Assembly: GCA_015066385.1 (NCBI GenBank)
Contig: SVOJ01000009.1
Span: forward strand, 26,306 to 90,305
From: Oscillospiraceae bacterium
GTDB lineage: Bacteria > Bacillota > Clostridia > Oscillospirales > Acutalibacteraceae
Reading direction: 5' to 3'
Length of the DNA stretch: 64,000 nt
Under the pieces are notes generated by a model that was given only the letters and a program-made list of their open reading frames with translations, ran no database searches and was not told the origin of the DNA. The position numbers were made by a program, and so were the translations under genes. Shown in pieces: positions 1-9,770 of the stretch; within the stretch, counting starts at the first letter, position 1, and every line of letters begins with the position of its first letter.

Positions 1-1554
1 GTCAACGGCGGTGATAACATCGCCTTCGTCAAGCCCTGCGTTATCGGCGGCAGAGCCTGCTTCAACGGCAACAATATAGCACCCGTACGGCAGGCCGTTG
101 GAACGGCTTGTGTTGGTATAAAGCGAAACACCTACGGACGGTTTGCCCGTGACATAACCGACATTGACGATATCCGAAATCATATACTTGACATCGTCGA
201 TCGGAATGCAGAAGCCGAGACCTTCAATGGTGCTCGATGCATATTTTGCACTTGCAATGCCGACCACTTCGCCTTTGGCATTGAAAACGGGACCGCCGGA
301 ATTACCGGAGTTGATGGCGGCATCGGTCTGGAACATATTGATAACAGAGCCCGTTTCGGTGGTGACGGCACGTTCAAGATAACTGACAACACCCTGCGTG
401 AGCGTGTATTGCAATTCACCCAAAGCATTGCCGATGATCAGCAGAGTGTCACCGACTTCAAGCGATTCACTATCCCCCAATTCCACTGCCTGAAAAGTGC
501 CGTTGACTTTGAGCACGGCAATATCATTGCTTTCTTCGAAGCCGACCAGTTTTGCACTATGCTCCTTGCCGTCATAGTCGGTGGCAATAAAGGTGGTAGC
601 CCCTTCCACAACGTGATAATTGGTCAGGATATAGCCGTCTTCGGTGAGGAAAAATCCCGATCCCGAAGAAACAAATTCCTGCTGTTGTGAGCCGAAAAAG
701 AAGCCGTAATTCACGGTTCTGACACCCTTTGCAGTGATGTTGACAACCGCATTTACATTCTGTTTGTAAATATCACTTGCAGAGGCATTATTCGCAACAG
801 GCACGGTGGGATCGGTCTGCTGTTGTGTCTGCACACTCGGTGCTGCGGATTCGGGTTGTTGTTCGTAAATGTTGATATTATACGATCCCGTCGTAGGAGC
901 CGTTGTCAGGGTTTCTTTGAATGCATCCAGCGCATTTTCAACAGCCGCCTTGGAAGAAATATAACCCGACACACTGCCGACAACAAGGCACAATGCAAGG
1001 CAAAGAAATACCTGCCCGAAGGACATTCTGTTTTTGGGCTTTTTTTCTTTTTTCTCTTTTTTCGGTTTCTTTTTATGTGCAGATTCGGCACTGGTGTTCA
1101 CATTGTAAGCCGATGCACGATTCCCGTTTTGCGGCGGTGCAGTATAAGGCGAAGATTGCGTATTCTGTGGCGGGGTCGTATGATAAGAAGTCTGCTCAGG
1201 TGCGGTATAAACAGTTTGTTGCGGTTGCGCGGGCGGTGTATATGCCTGCGGTTGCGATTGCGGCTTCTGCGGTCTTGCATACGCATAGGTGCAACCGTTG
1301 GCATTTACATTCATTGAATTGTAAAATGATTCCACCTTCTGCTGCACAGTCTGCGGTTCTGCAGCCTGCACGGGCGGATTTTGTGCAACCTGCGGTTCTT
1401 CATTCTGCACAGGCGAAGTCGGCACGGTCTGTGGTTCCTCGCTTGCGGCAACTTCCTCGTTCGTTACACTGATTTCCTGCACGACAGGTTCCTTTATTTC
1501 ATTTTCATTTTTTGTTGTATTTTCACCGAACAGATCGGTACGGTTTTCATCCAT
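1..1554 (-). CDS. htrA: HtrA/DegP-like membrane-anchored serine protease (3' end outside window)
   Basis: Trypsin-like protease of the HtrA family, expected to degrade misfolded proteins at the outer face of the membrane. The 518 residues in the window show a long Pro/Gln/Asn-rich cytoplasmic N-terminus, a Lys-rich stretch, one membrane segment (FGQVFLCLALCLVVGSV), then the protease domain with catalytic His (LTNYHVVEG), Asp (ESNDIAVLKV) and Ser (NSGNSGGPVFN). A PDZ domain begins near the cut (AGLDEGDVITAVD). The ATG was chosen because AGGAGA lies 7 bases upstream. The gene runs off the left edge, so the rest of the PDZ domain is missing. It is the last gene seen downstream of rqcP. Confidence 0.93.
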   Translation of the reverse strand, partial: MDENRTDLFGENTTKNENEIKEPVVQEISVTNEEVAASEEPQTVPTSPVQNEEPQVAQNPPVQAAEPQTVQQKVESFYNSMNVNANGCTYAYARPQKPQSQPQAYTPPAQPQQTVYTAPEQTSYHTTPPQNTQSSPYTAPPQNGNRASAYNVNTSAESAHKKKPKKEKKEKKPKNRMSFGQVFLCLALCLVVGSVSGYISSKAAVENALDAFKETLTTAPTTGSYNINIYEQQPESAAPSVQTQQQTDPTVPVANNASASDIYKQNVNAVVNITAKGVRTVNYGFFFGSQQQEFVSSGSGFFLTEDGYILTNYHVVEGATTFIATDYDGKEHSAKLVGFEESNDIAVLKVNGTFQAVELGDSESLEVGDTLLIIGNALGELQYTLTQGVVSYLERAVTTETGSVINMFQTDAAINSGNSGGPVFNAKGEVVGIASAKYASSTIEGLGFCIPIDDVKYMISDIVNVGYVTGKPSVGVSLYTNTSRSNGLPYGCYIVAVEAGSAADNAGLDEGDVITAVD

Positions 1555-1659
1555 TGAATTGTCTCCTTTCTTCAGGGATGATACATTTTCCGCTCCCTGA
1601 TTGTGTGACAAAATAGTAAATCTCCATACTTAAAGATGGCTGAAAATGAACAAAATATA

Positions 1660-1899
1660 TCAAATGAGTTTATACATAGAAGAAGCGGCTTCTTTGGTGG
1701 TGTGTTCACGGATGTCAAGCACCTGTGCTTTCATCAGATTTGCACCCATCTGAATGGCAATAACATCCCCCACCTTCACTTCATAAGAAGCACGTGCGGT
1801 TTTGCCGTTGACTTCAACATGCTTTGCATCGCACAGTTCATTGGCAACCGTGCGGCGTTTGACAAGACGGGATACTTTTAAAAATTTATCGAGTCGCAT
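1660..1899 (-). CDS. rqcP: S4-domain RNA-binding protein, RqcP/YabO type
   Basis: A 79-residue protein that is almost entirely an S4 RNA-binding domain (MRLDKFLKVSRLVKRRT, then VNGKTARASYEVKVGD). RqcP/YabO and Hsp15 proteins bind the large ribosomal subunit; RqcP supports C-terminal alanine tailing of stalled nascent chains together with RqcH. Its place downstream of mazG and hup matches the yabN-yabO order of Bacillus. An AAAGGA ribosome binding site precedes the ATG. A terminator hairpin separates it from hup, so it may have its own promoter or depend on read-through. Function is inferred from family and synteny. Confidence 0.88.
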   Translation of the reverse strand: MRLDKFLKVSRLVKRRTVANELCDAKHVEVNGKTARASYEVKVGDVIAIQMGANLMKAQVLDIREHTTKEAASSMYKLI

Positions 1900-1934
1900 A
1901 TATTAAAATCCTTTCTTTTGTCGGCATCAATCAC

Positions 1935-1969
1935 GAAAAACCAAAACGGGAGAGAAAAACTCTCTCCCG
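1935..1969 (-). terminator. Intrinsic terminator downstream of hup
   Basis: On the minus strand a perfect 9-bp stem (CGGGAGAGA / TCTCTCCCG) with a 5-base loop is followed by a T-rich tract (TTTTGGTTTTT). It lies between hup and rqcP and probably ends most hup transcripts. Confidence 0.85.
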
Positions 1970-1987
1970 CCGGGTTTGCATTTTAAC

Positions 1988-2263
1988 TTATTTTGCAACA
2001 GCATCCTTCAGAGCCTTGCCGGCTTTGAAAGCGGGAACCTTTGCTGCGGGAATGGTGATGGCTTCCTTGGTTGCGGGGTTGATGCCCTGCTTTTCGGCTC
2101 TTTCGCGAACCTCGAAGGTACCAAAACCGATGAGCTGAACAGCTTCGCCGGAAGCAAGAGCTTCGGTGATAGCATCCAGAACAGCATTAACAGCAGCGTC
2201 TGCACACTTCTTGGAAATGTTTTCCTTTGCAGCAACAGCAGCGATGAGTTCGGTTTTATTCAT
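1988..2263 (-). CDS. hup: HU-family DNA-binding protein
   Basis: A 91-residue histone-like nucleoid protein. It matches HU throughout: N-terminal helices ([13 protein letters not shown]), the beta-arm lead-in [20 protein letters not shown] and the C-terminal [17 protein letters not shown] bends and compacts DNA non-specifically as a dimer. The length is the usual one. The start has a good AGGAGG-type site. It sits between mazG and rqcP, a common clostridial arrangement, and is followed by a strong terminator, consistent with high expression. Confidence 0.97.
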   Translation of the reverse strand: MNKTELIAAVAAKENISKKCADAAVNAVLDAITEALASGEAVQLIGFGTFEVRERAEKQGINPATKEAITIPAAKVPAFKAGKALKDAVAK

Positions 2264-2293
2264 TGTGTTTTCCTCCTTTTTATTTCCAATAGC

Positions 2294-3100
2294 TTATGCT
2301 AATGAATTCCTTTTGACTTCGTCCCACAGACGGTCGAGTTCTTCAATGGACGATTCTTTCATATCAATGCCTCTTTCGATTGCAAGTGCTTCCACAGCCG
2401 CGAAACGATTGCGGAATTTGTCGGTTGCGGCGGTGAGGGCTTCTTCGGCATCCACTTTGACAAAGCGGGACACATTGACAACGGCAAACAGCAGATCACC
2501 GAGTTCGTCGGCAATATGTGCCTGATCACCTTTTTCCACCGCTTCTTTGAGTTCGTTGAGTTCTTCGGGGATTTTATCAAATGCACCCGAAACATCAGGC
2601 CAATCGAATCCTGCTTTTGCGGCTTTGTGCTGAATTTTGGCACTGCGCATCAAGGCGGGCAGTTCACGCGGGACGGAATCAATGGCCTGCGTGGTGGTTT
2701 CGTGATGTTTGGAATTGCGTTTGATTGCATCCCAGTTGCTGAGCACCTCGTCAGTGTCAGACACATTCACTTCACCGAACACGTGCGGATGGCGTTCAAC
2801 CAACTTTTTGCAGATGCCGTCGCACACTTCGGCAAAGGCAAACTCCCCTGCTTCCTGCGACAGACGGGAATGGAACACAACCTGCATCAGCAGATCGCCC
2901 AATTCTTCCTGCAGCATTACGGAACTTTTTTTGTTGATCGCCTCAATGACTTCATAGGTTTCTTCAATGAGATCTTTTTTGATGCTCTCATGTGTCTGTT
3001 CGGCATCCCACGGACATCCGCCGGGGGAACGCAAAATTTCCATAATCTGCAACAGATCTTCGATTGTATATTGATCTTTAAACTGAAAACCCGTAATCAT
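2294..3100 (-). CDS. mazG: Nucleoside triphosphate pyrophosphohydrolase MazG
   Basis: A 268-residue MazG enzyme, which hydrolyses NTPs and dNTPs to the monophosphate and PPi. Two tandem MazG domains are visible: the N-terminal one contains GGCPWDAEQTHESI and EELGDLLMQVVFHSRL, the C-terminal one EELNELKEAVEKG and DELGDLLFAVVNVSRF, each with the acidic Mg-binding pattern EExxD/DExxD. The N-terminal methylase domain found in Bacillus YabN is absent, so this is the short MazG form. It lies downstream of the spoVB-like gene and upstream of hup, as in the yabM-yabN cluster. Confidence 0.95.
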   Translation of the reverse strand: MITGFQFKDQYTIEDLLQIMEILRSPGGCPWDAEQTHESIKKDLIEETYEVIEAINKKSSVMLQEELGDLLMQVVFHSRLSQEAGEFAFAEVCDGICKKLVERHPHVFGEVNVSDTDEVLSNWDAIKRNSKHHETTTQAIDSVPRELPALMRSAKIQHKAAKAGFDWPDVSGAFDKIPEELNELKEAVEKGDQAHIADELGDLLFAVVNVSRFVKVDAEEALTAATDKFRNRFAAVEALAIERGIDMKESSIEELDRLWDEVKRNSLA

Positions 3101-3143
3101 GTGTTTTTTCGATTCCTTTTCATTTTTAGCGACTTTATCTATT

Positions 3144-4907
3144 TTACCCTATAAGTTTGTATTTTTCAAGTACTTTAGCAATTTTTTCTCCCTTCGGGAG
3201 CATTTTTATATCACTTTTCGGCAAACTTCGGCTCAAAAGCAGGGTAATTGCATACACAACCACCGCCGCAATCACGGCAAAACAGCAGGCAATATTGTCG
3301 CCGTTGAGGACGGAAATACCTTCAAAGCCGCCCAGTAACTTCTCAAACAAGGCATTGACACCCCATGCCGCACCGCCCGCACATACAGCACAGAACAAAG
3401 GTTTAAGCACGGCGGACATCCAGTTCAACTTAATTCTCGTTGCTTTGAGCAGACTGAACAGACAAATGGCATCAATGGTCAGATTGCAAAGGAAGGAGCC
3501 GATGGCGGCACCTTTCATATTGACTGACGGCAGACCGACAAGAATGAAGTTTGCAATAATTTTTATCACCGCACCGCAGGCAATGGCAACGATGGGAACC
3601 TTTTCCTTGCTGACCGCCTGCAACATGGAAACAAGAGGCTGTTCGATGGCAAGCAGAAACACGGTAAGTCCGTAAATGACAAGCACGGGGGCAATGTGTT
3701 CAATGGCAAGTGCATTCTTTTCGGACAAACCGTAGAACAAGGATAATACATCTTCGCTGAGCACGGCAAGGCCGATGCCTGCGGGGAATGCAATCATCAG
3801 GGTCATACGCACAACCGATTCGATGGAAGTTTTGATTCCTTTCTCATCACGGTTCATCCACATTTCACGAAGTACCGGCAAAGCACTCAGCCCCAGGGTG
3901 ATGGTAAAAGTAGGGACAAGATTTTTAAATTCAAGAACGGTATCATAGGCACCGAACAGATAGTCTTTGAGTTCAGTGGTGGCGGTGAAACCGAGTGTCT
4001 GCACCACATTGGAAAATTCATTGTTGAACAAAGACGGAAACGCATCCAACACATATTGCAGACGGTTCTGCACTGTCCAGTTATCAATCAGCGTGGTTAC
4101 ATTGGAAACAATGGCACTCGTTGCCATTGGAACGGACAAGGTAAGAAGCTGTTTGCGCAGTGTTTTTGCAGGAAGACTTTCGGGGGAAGACAGCAGTTCC
4201 GCTTCCGTGATGCCGTCTTTTTTGCTGCGATAGCGGATAAACAGATACAGGAAACTGAAAACAGAACCGATGGTGACACCTGCAATGGCACCTGCCGCGG
4301 CATAAGCACTGACGGTATCGGACACAACATTGTTGAGCACGGGAATTCTGTCTAAAAACGGAATCACACCCGCCGTAACAAGGTTAATGGCAACAAAACC
4401 GAAAATAAGTTTGCCTGCCGCTTCATAAATCTGCGACATGGCAGAGGGGGTCATATTGCGCATGCCCTGATAATAGCCGCGGTAACTGGACATGACACAG
4501 CAGAAGAACATGGACGGTGCCAGCGTGAGAATGGCGGGAATGGCATTGAGCATATTAACGGAAAGGGCATACGGGTAAGCCAGCAGCAGTACCAATGCCG
4601 TGCAAACAAGGCCCATTGTTACAAACAACTGATTGGAAGCCCTCATGAGGGTTCGCACATCTTTGAATCTCTCTTTTGCGGCATATTCCGCAACCATACG
4701 CGACACGGCAGTGGGAAGTCCTGCAAGGGCAATGGAATAAATGGGGGTATAAATGTTATATGCGGTCGCATAATAAGCCCTGCCTTCAAAACTGATGGCA
4801 TAGGTCATGTATATTTTGAAAAAGACACTGATGATTTTCACAACGATAACCGCCATGGAAAGCACCATTGCGCCGTTGAGCAGAGATTGCTTTTTGCGTT
4901 CTGCCAT
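3144..4907 (-). CDS. Polysaccharide/lipid flippase, SpoVB/YabM-like (MVF/MATE superfamily)
   Basis: A 587-residue integral membrane protein with about 14 hydrophobic segments, in the MOP flippase superfamily that includes SpoVB, YtgP and MurJ. The N-terminus (LLNGAMVLSMAVIVVKIISV) and AGLPTAVSRMVAEYAA are typical of the SpoVB branch. Such proteins are thought to translocate lipid-linked cell-wall precursors or polysaccharide units, often for the spore cortex. The start MAERKK is preferred over an upstream in-frame codon because GGGAGAA precedes it at good spacing. Its position upstream of mazG matches yabM-yabN of Bacillus. The exact lipid substrate cannot be told from sequence. Confidence 0.88.
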   Translation of the reverse strand: MAERKKQSLLNGAMVLSMAVIVVKIISVFFKIYMTYAISFEGRAYYATAYNIYTPIYSIALAGLPTAVSRMVAEYAAKERFKDVRTLMRASNQLFVTMGLVCTALVLLLAYPYALSVNMLNAIPAILTLAPSMFFCCVMSSYRGYYQGMRNMTPSAMSQIYEAAGKLIFGFVAINLVTAGVIPFLDRIPVLNNVVSDTVSAYAAAGAIAGVTIGSVFSFLYLFIRYRSKKDGITEAELLSSPESLPAKTLRKQLLTLSVPMATSAIVSNVTTLIDNWTVQNRLQYVLDAFPSLFNNEFSNVVQTLGFTATTELKDYLFGAYDTVLEFKNLVPTFTITLGLSALPVLREMWMNRDEKGIKTSIESVVRMTLMIAFPAGIGLAVLSEDVLSLFYGLSEKNALAIEHIAPVLVIYGLTVFLLAIEQPLVSMLQAVSKEKVPIVAIACGAVIKIIANFILVGLPSVNMKGAAIGSFLCNLTIDAICLFSLLKATRIKLNWMSAVLKPLFCAVCAGGAAWGVNALFEKLLGGFEGISVLNGDNIACCFAVIAAVVVYAITLLLSRSLPKSDIKMLPKGEKIAKVLEKYKLIG

Positions 4908-4951
4908 ATTTTCTTCTCCCTTTTCGGCTGTAATAAAATCCTTATGTAACC

Positions 4952-6418
4952 TTATATGCACACTTCATTGTAAAAAGAAGCAATTCGTTCTTTTCGCTTG
5001 AGCAGTTCGTCAAAACGGCTGACATATTCATAAGGATATTTAAAATTGAAAATACGCTCAATTTTTGTAGAATACGGGTCTTTTAGTTTTGTGACCGCAC
5101 CGCCGCCCGAAGCGAGCACGGTGTGGACTTCTTCCATCATATAAACATTGTAGATGCACTCTTTGCCCGGCTTGCACCAGCCGACATTTTCGAGATTGCC
5201 GATGCACTTGCTCTGACGGTACATATAGTACGGCTTGTAGCCCGCTTTTGTAAGCAGTTCACTTGCCGTGTCAAGCATCTGCACGGTGTCCCTTGCGGCC
5301 TTGTGCCATTCATGCTCCGTCACAAGTTCGCTTGAGCGTTTAAGAGCCAGCGTATGCACGGTGATATTTTCGGGATCGAGTGCGATGGCCTGCCGCAGGC
5401 TGTTTTCAAACCCGTCGGGGGTATCCCCCGGCAAGCCTGCAATGAGGTCCATATTGATGTTATCAAAACCGATTTCACGCGCCATGCGGAAAGCGGCATA
5501 GAAATCCTCAACGGTATGTTTTCTGCCGATGTTGACCAAAACCTGTGCATTGAAAGTCTGCGGATTGACACTGATGCGTGTGACACCTGCATCAAAAAGC
5601 ACCTGCAGTTTTTCTCTTGTGATGGTGTCGGGTCTGCCTGCTTCAACGGTGTATTCACGCACCTTTTTAAGGTCAATTGCATTTTTAACGGCTTCGGTGA
5701 TTTCCTTCAATTGTTCTGCGGTAAGAGAGGTCGGTGTGCCGCCGCCGATATAAAACGACAGGGTCTGCAAACCCAATTCGTCTGCAATGCGTGCGTTTTG
5801 CGTAATTTCACGACACAAAAGTGCAGTGTAATCGGGAATGAGTTTTGCCGCCTGCTTAACCGAATGCGAAACAAACGAGCAATAACTGCATCGGCTCGGG
5901 CAGAACGGAACAGAAGCATACTGCGAAACGCTGTTTTCATCCGACAATGCAACCACTGCATCCTCGGCTTCGGCTACACTGACAGCAAGTTGCGCCTTTG
6001 CGGGGCTGACTTCCAGGAAGTTGACAAAACGATCCACTGCTTTTTCGACACCGTACTGTTCAATATAAGACCGCATGAGTTTGGACGGACGCACGCCCGT
6101 CATCAGTCCCCACGGCGGTTTATAGCCTGTCAATTTTGTCAGGCATTCACACAACGCGGAAGCCATCAGCCATTCCCCGTCTGCCGTCTGCAGTTGTGCA
6201 TCATTCGCAAAGCGGGATGCACAAACCGACTGTCCGTTCAGTACGGCACTTGCAAACAGATCTGCCCCGCCATCCGTTTTTGTAAGAATCGTTGAAAACA
6301 CCCCGTCCGTATCGGGCAGGTCTTCTGCGAGGGTGACGATCTTTTCCATCGGAAAAAAGATACGCACGATGTTTTCCATTTCAAACAGATAGTCGTGGTT
6401 TTTACAGATCAGATACAT
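4952..6418 (-). CDS. hemZ: Coproporphyrinogen dehydrogenase HemZ (radical SAM)
   Basis: A 488-residue radical-SAM enzyme of the HemN/HemZ group, which oxidatively decarboxylates coproporphyrinogen III without oxygen. The [4Fe-4S] motif CPSRCSYCSF is visible after an N-terminal region typical of HemZ (WGLMTGVRPSKL). Downstream are YIGGGTPTSL, ISVNPQTFN, INMDLIAGLPGDT and YYMYRQSKCIGNLENVG. The start MYLICK follows a GGAGAAA site. It lies in a row with the MBL hydrolase, dtd and rel, a neighbourhood often seen in clostridia. Whether this organism makes haem cannot be judged; other haem genes are not in the window. Confidence 0.92.
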   Translation of the reverse strand: MYLICKNHDYLFEMENIVRIFFPMEKIVTLAEDLPDTDGVFSTILTKTDGGADLFASAVLNGQSVCASRFANDAQLQTADGEWLMASALCECLTKLTGYKPPWGLMTGVRPSKLMRSYIEQYGVEKAVDRFVNFLEVSPAKAQLAVSVAEAEDAVVALSDENSVSQYASVPFCPSRCSYCSFVSHSVKQAAKLIPDYTALLCREITQNARIADELGLQTLSFYIGGGTPTSLTAEQLKEITEAVKNAIDLKKVREYTVEAGRPDTITREKLQVLFDAGVTRISVNPQTFNAQVLVNIGRKHTVEDFYAAFRMAREIGFDNINMDLIAGLPGDTPDGFENSLRQAIALDPENITVHTLALKRSSELVTEHEWHKAARDTVQMLDTASELLTKAGYKPYYMYRQSKCIGNLENVGWCKPGKECIYNVYMMEEVHTVLASGGGAVTKLKDPYSTKIERIFNFKYPYEYVSRFDELLKRKERIASFYNEVCI

Positions 6419-6434
6419 GCATTTTCTCCGTTTT

Positions 6435-7055
6435 TTACAGGTACGGATTGTATTTTTTTTCGTGGACGAGGGTGGTTTCTTCGTTATGACCGGGCAACAC
6501 ACGCAGATCTTCAGCAAGAGAAGACAATCTTTGCAGGGATTTCTTCATTTTCACGGCATCGCCTCCGGGGAAATCGACTCTGCCGCAGGTTTCCTTAAAC
6601 AGCGTATCGCCTGAAAACAGCACATCGCCGCAAAGATAACAAACAGAGCCTTCTGTGTGTCCCGGTGTATGTAAAACTTTAAAAACACTTTCACCGAGGT
6701 GAATTTCATCCCCTTCGGCTACGGTGATGTCGGCATGATAATTCAACGCCTTGGCAGGTTCCCAACGGCAAAGTGCCTTTTCGCGGTCATGCAGGCATTC
6801 CGCATCCGCTGCATGAATAACGATTTTGCCGCCGAAATTTTCGAGCATGTCGCCAAGCCCTAAAATATGGTCAAAATGGCCGTGGGTCAACAAAATATAT
6901 TCAATTCCGTCGGGCACATTTTCTTTCAGAAACTCAATCTGCCGTGTACGGATGGGCGGGCAATCCACAACACACTGTTTGCCGCTGGCCTTGTCTGTAA
7001 TAAGATACATATTCGTTCCGATGGAACTGCTTGTGATTACTTTTATATCAATCAT
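6435..7055 (-). CDS. MBL-fold metallo-hydrolase (glyoxalase II-like)
   Basis: A 206-residue single-domain metallo-beta-lactamase-fold protein. The zinc motif LTHGHFDHILG (HxHxDH) is clear, followed by HTPGHTEGSVCYL, FSGDTLF and LPGHNEETT. The arrangement is that of YcbL/GloB-like hydrolases that cleave thioesters, but the C-terminal substrate domain of true glyoxalase II is missing. The start overlaps the 3' end of dtd by 4 bases (ATGA), and hemZ begins 17 bases after the stop, so translation is probably coupled along the operon. The substrate is not known. Confidence 0.9.
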   Translation of the reverse strand: MIDIKVITSSSIGTNMYLITDKASGKQCVVDCPPIRTRQIEFLKENVPDGIEYILLTHGHFDHILGLGDMLENFGGKIVIHAADAECLHDREKALCRWEPAKALNYHADITVAEGDEIHLGESVFKVLHTPGHTEGSVCYLCGDVLFSGDTLFKETCGRVDFPGGDAVKMKKSLQRLSSLAEDLRVLPGHNEETTLVHEKKYNPYL

Positions 7056-7510
7056 TTTTTACACCATGTGTCCGTATCAAAAAGAATGGTTACGGGGCCG
7101 TCGTTGAGAAGAGATACATTCATATCCGCACCGAACATACCGTGTTCAACTTTTCGCACCCCTTGTTCTTTGAGTTTTTGCATGAAATATTCATAAAGAC
7201 GGTCGGCTTCTTCCGGCTTTGCAGAGGGGGTGAACGACGGGCGGTTGCCTTTTTTGACATCCGCGCAAAGGGTAAACTGCGAAACGACCAGAATTTCACC
7301 GTCTATATCAAGAACACTGCGGTTCATTTTGCCGTTTTCATCTTCAAACACGCGCAGAAGGGCGGTTTTGGATGCGAGCACATCGGCTTCGTGCTGTGTG
7401 TCGCCGTCCACAACACCTAAAAGCACAAGAAAACCCTGCTTGATTTCACCGATTGTTTGTCCGTCCACATTTACACATGCTTCGGACACTCTTTGGATCA
7501 CTGCTTTCAT
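7052..7510 (-). CDS. dtd: D-aminoacyl-tRNA deacylase
   Basis: A 152-residue Dtd enzyme that removes D-amino acids (and glycine from tRNA-Ala) mischarged on tRNA. It shows the N-terminal MKAVIQRVSEACVNVDG, the catalytic loop SQFTLCADVKKGNRPSF and the C-terminal GPVTILFDT. The start codon was chosen because the GGAGGTG site sits 9 bases upstream; this site lies at the end of rel, whose stop codon is 4 bases before the ATG. The length is normal. Confidence 0.97.
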   Translation of the reverse strand: MKAVIQRVSEACVNVDGQTIGEIKQGFLVLLGVVDGDTQHEADVLASKTALLRVFEDENGKMNRSVLDIDGEILVVSQFTLCADVKKGNRPSFTPSAKPEEADRLYEYFMQKLKEQGVRKVEHGMFGADMNVSLLNDGPVTILFDTDTWCKK

Positions 7511-7514
7511 ACTT

Positions 7515-9734
7515 TTATACACCTCCGCGGTCCACGCTGAGAATGCCGTCTAATTTTTCAAGTCTTGCCATCACCGTACGCAGGTGTTCCACACCGTTGA
7601 CGGTTGCGGTCAGATAAATCAGTTTTCTGCCGTCCTTTGTGTCACGCGTGTTGACACTCTGCACAATAATATGCAGGTTTTCCAGGGCATCAAAGACCTT
7701 ACTCATAGGCATTTTTCCAGCAAGGCAGGTCAGAATGAGTGATGCATTGAATTCCGTCTTGACATTGGCACCCCAATAAACACCGATCCAGCGTTCAGGT
7801 TCACTTGCAAGGGAAATCACGCTCGGCACATTGGTACAATCGCGTTTATGCACGGAAATACCGTGACCGCGGGTGATAAAACCGATGATGTCATCCCCCG
7901 GAATAGGACTGCAACAGCGGGACAGTTTAACAAGGCAGTTGTCGATGCCTTCCACCACAACGCCGTCACTGCTGACCGTGCGCTTCGGACGTGCCTGTGT
8001 TGCCAGTTTGGGCATATCTGCATTGATGATCTTGTTGGCTTCATCCTTGATCATCGGCATGATCTTACTGAGCACAATGCCGCCGTAGCCGATCGCAGCA
8101 AAAAAATCATCGGGTGTGGCACACTTCTGCTTGTCGCAGATGACCTCCATGAGTTTGATTTCCTGTTCTTCGGACAGACGGATATTACTGCGGCGGATTT
8201 CGCGTTCGACATCCTGTCTGCCTTCAATGATATTTTCTTCTCTGCGTTCTTTTTTGAACCAAGTGCGGATCTTACTGCGAGCTTCGCTTGTACGGACGAT
8301 TTTCAACCAGTCACGGCTGGGCCCCTTGCCCGGTTGCGAGGTAGTCAGCACTTCAACAATTTCACCGTTTTTAAGAGTATAATCCAAGGGTACGATGCGT
8401 TTATCGACCTTGGCACCCGTCATCTTATTACCGACAGCGGAGTGAATGGCATACGCAAAGTCAATAACGGTTGAACCTGCAGGCAGGCTCATGACATCCC
8501 CTTTTGGGGTGAAAACATATACTTCTTCACGCACAATATCGGACTTGATAGCCGTGACGATATCCGAAGCATCGCCCGATTCGCTCTGCGCTTCGAGAAT
8601 GTGTGTAACCCAGCCCAGGCCCTTTTCGATGGACTGTGCCTGGTGGGAAGAATTCGTATAGCCGAGTTTGTATTTCCAGTGTGCGGCAATACCGTATTCG
8701 GCGGTTTTGTGCATTTCCCAGGTGCGGATCTGCACTTCAAAGGGAATGCCTTCCTTGCCGATGAGTGTGGTGTGCAGGGACTGATACATATTCGGTTTCG
8801 GGGTGGAAATATAATCCTTGAATCTGCCCGGGATGGGCTTGAACATATCGTGAATGACACCTAAACAGTTGTAGCAATCACCGACGGTATCGACGATGAT
8901 ACGAATGGCATAGATGTCGTAAATTTCTTCAAATTCCTTGCCGTGCATGTACATTTTGCGATAAATGCCGTGAACGGTCTTGATTCTGCCGCTGACTTCG
9001 GGATTTTCAACGATTTCGGAAACACGGTCTTTGACACGTGTTTTGATATCTTCTAAAAATTCCATACGAAGCGGTTCTTGCTCTGCAAGTGCTTTTTCGA
9101 TATCGGCATACGCCACGGGGTCGAGGTTTGCAATGGCAAGATCTTCCAGTTCATCCTTGACGGGACGGATACCGAGTCGATGCGCAATGGGTGCATAAAT
9201 TTCGATGGTTTCAAGAGAAATGTCGCGCCGTTTCTGTTCGGGCTGGAACTGAATGGTGCGCATATTGTGCAATCTGTCTGCCAGTTTGATGATGATAACA
9301 CGGATGTCCTCACTCATGGCAAGAAGCAGTTTGCGTAAATTTTCAGCCTGTTCATTTTCACGGCTCATAAAAGTGGGCTGACGGTCAGACTGATTGTGCT
9401 TGTCAAGCGGCACTTTGCCGAGTTTGGTAACGCCGTCCACAAGGGTGGAAATTTCGGCACCGAACATTTTGCGCAGTTGGGCAATGGTAACCGCGGTGTC
9501 TTCCGCCACATCGTGCAACAATGCCGCGGCAATGGACTGATAATCCATGCCGAAGCCAATGAGGATTTCCGAAACTGCAATGGGATGGATAATATACGGT
9601 TCCCCCGATTTCCGTTTCTGCCCTCTGTGAGCGGATTCCGAAAGTTCATACGCTTTGCGCAGAATCGCCGCTTCTTCGGGTGCATAGGTTTGGTCAATGA
9701 GTTTTTCAAGCCTCGCAAATACATTTTCTTCCAT
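7515..9734 (-). CDS. rel: Bifunctional (p)ppGpp synthetase/hydrolase (Rel/SpoT)
   Basis: A 739-residue long RSH protein that makes and breaks the alarmone (p)ppGpp. Domains in order: HD hydrolase with the metal motif LLHDVAEDT (about residues 40-190), synthetase with STPKPNMYQSLHTTLIG (230-350), TGS (EVYVFTPKGDVMSLPAGSTV, about 400), a zinc-finger-like segment with SRCCSPIPGDDIIGF (about 600), and a C-terminal ACT domain. Catalytic motifs of both activities look intact. It sits between recJ and dtd, the usual rel-dtd arrangement of Firmicutes. Confidence 0.97.
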   Translation of the reverse strand: MEENVFARLEKLIDQTYAPEEAAILRKAYELSESAHRGQKRKSGEPYIIHPIAVSEILIGFGMDYQSIAAALLHDVAEDTAVTIAQLRKMFGAEISTLVDGVTKLGKVPLDKHNQSDRQPTFMSRENEQAENLRKLLLAMSEDIRVIIIKLADRLHNMRTIQFQPEQKRRDISLETIEIYAPIAHRLGIRPVKDELEDLAIANLDPVAYADIEKALAEQEPLRMEFLEDIKTRVKDRVSEIVENPEVSGRIKTVHGIYRKMYMHGKEFEEIYDIYAIRIIVDTVGDCYNCLGVIHDMFKPIPGRFKDYISTPKPNMYQSLHTTLIGKEGIPFEVQIRTWEMHKTAEYGIAAHWKYKLGYTNSSHQAQSIEKGLGWVTHILEAQSESGDASDIVTAIKSDIVREEVYVFTPKGDVMSLPAGSTVIDFAYAIHSAVGNKMTGAKVDKRIVPLDYTLKNGEIVEVLTTSQPGKGPSRDWLKIVRTSEARSKIRTWFKKERREENIIEGRQDVEREIRRSNIRLSEEQEIKLMEVICDKQKCATPDDFFAAIGYGGIVLSKIMPMIKDEANKIINADMPKLATQARPKRTVSSDGVVVEGIDNCLVKLSRCCSPIPGDDIIGFITRGHGISVHKRDCTNVPSVISLASEPERWIGVYWGANVKTEFNASLILTCLAGKMPMSKVFDALENLHIIVQSVNTRDTKDGRKLIYLTATVNGVEHLRTVMARLEKLDGILSVDRGGV

Positions 9735-9770
9735 CTTCCGCTCTCCTTTTCTGAAAGATTCAGTCGTTGT

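Noticed and set aside
5354..6295. Open frame of over 300 codons on the plus strand opposite hemZ
   Set aside because: hemZ on the other strand is certain from its radical-SAM motifs; the opposite frame has no recognisable domain or ribosome site.
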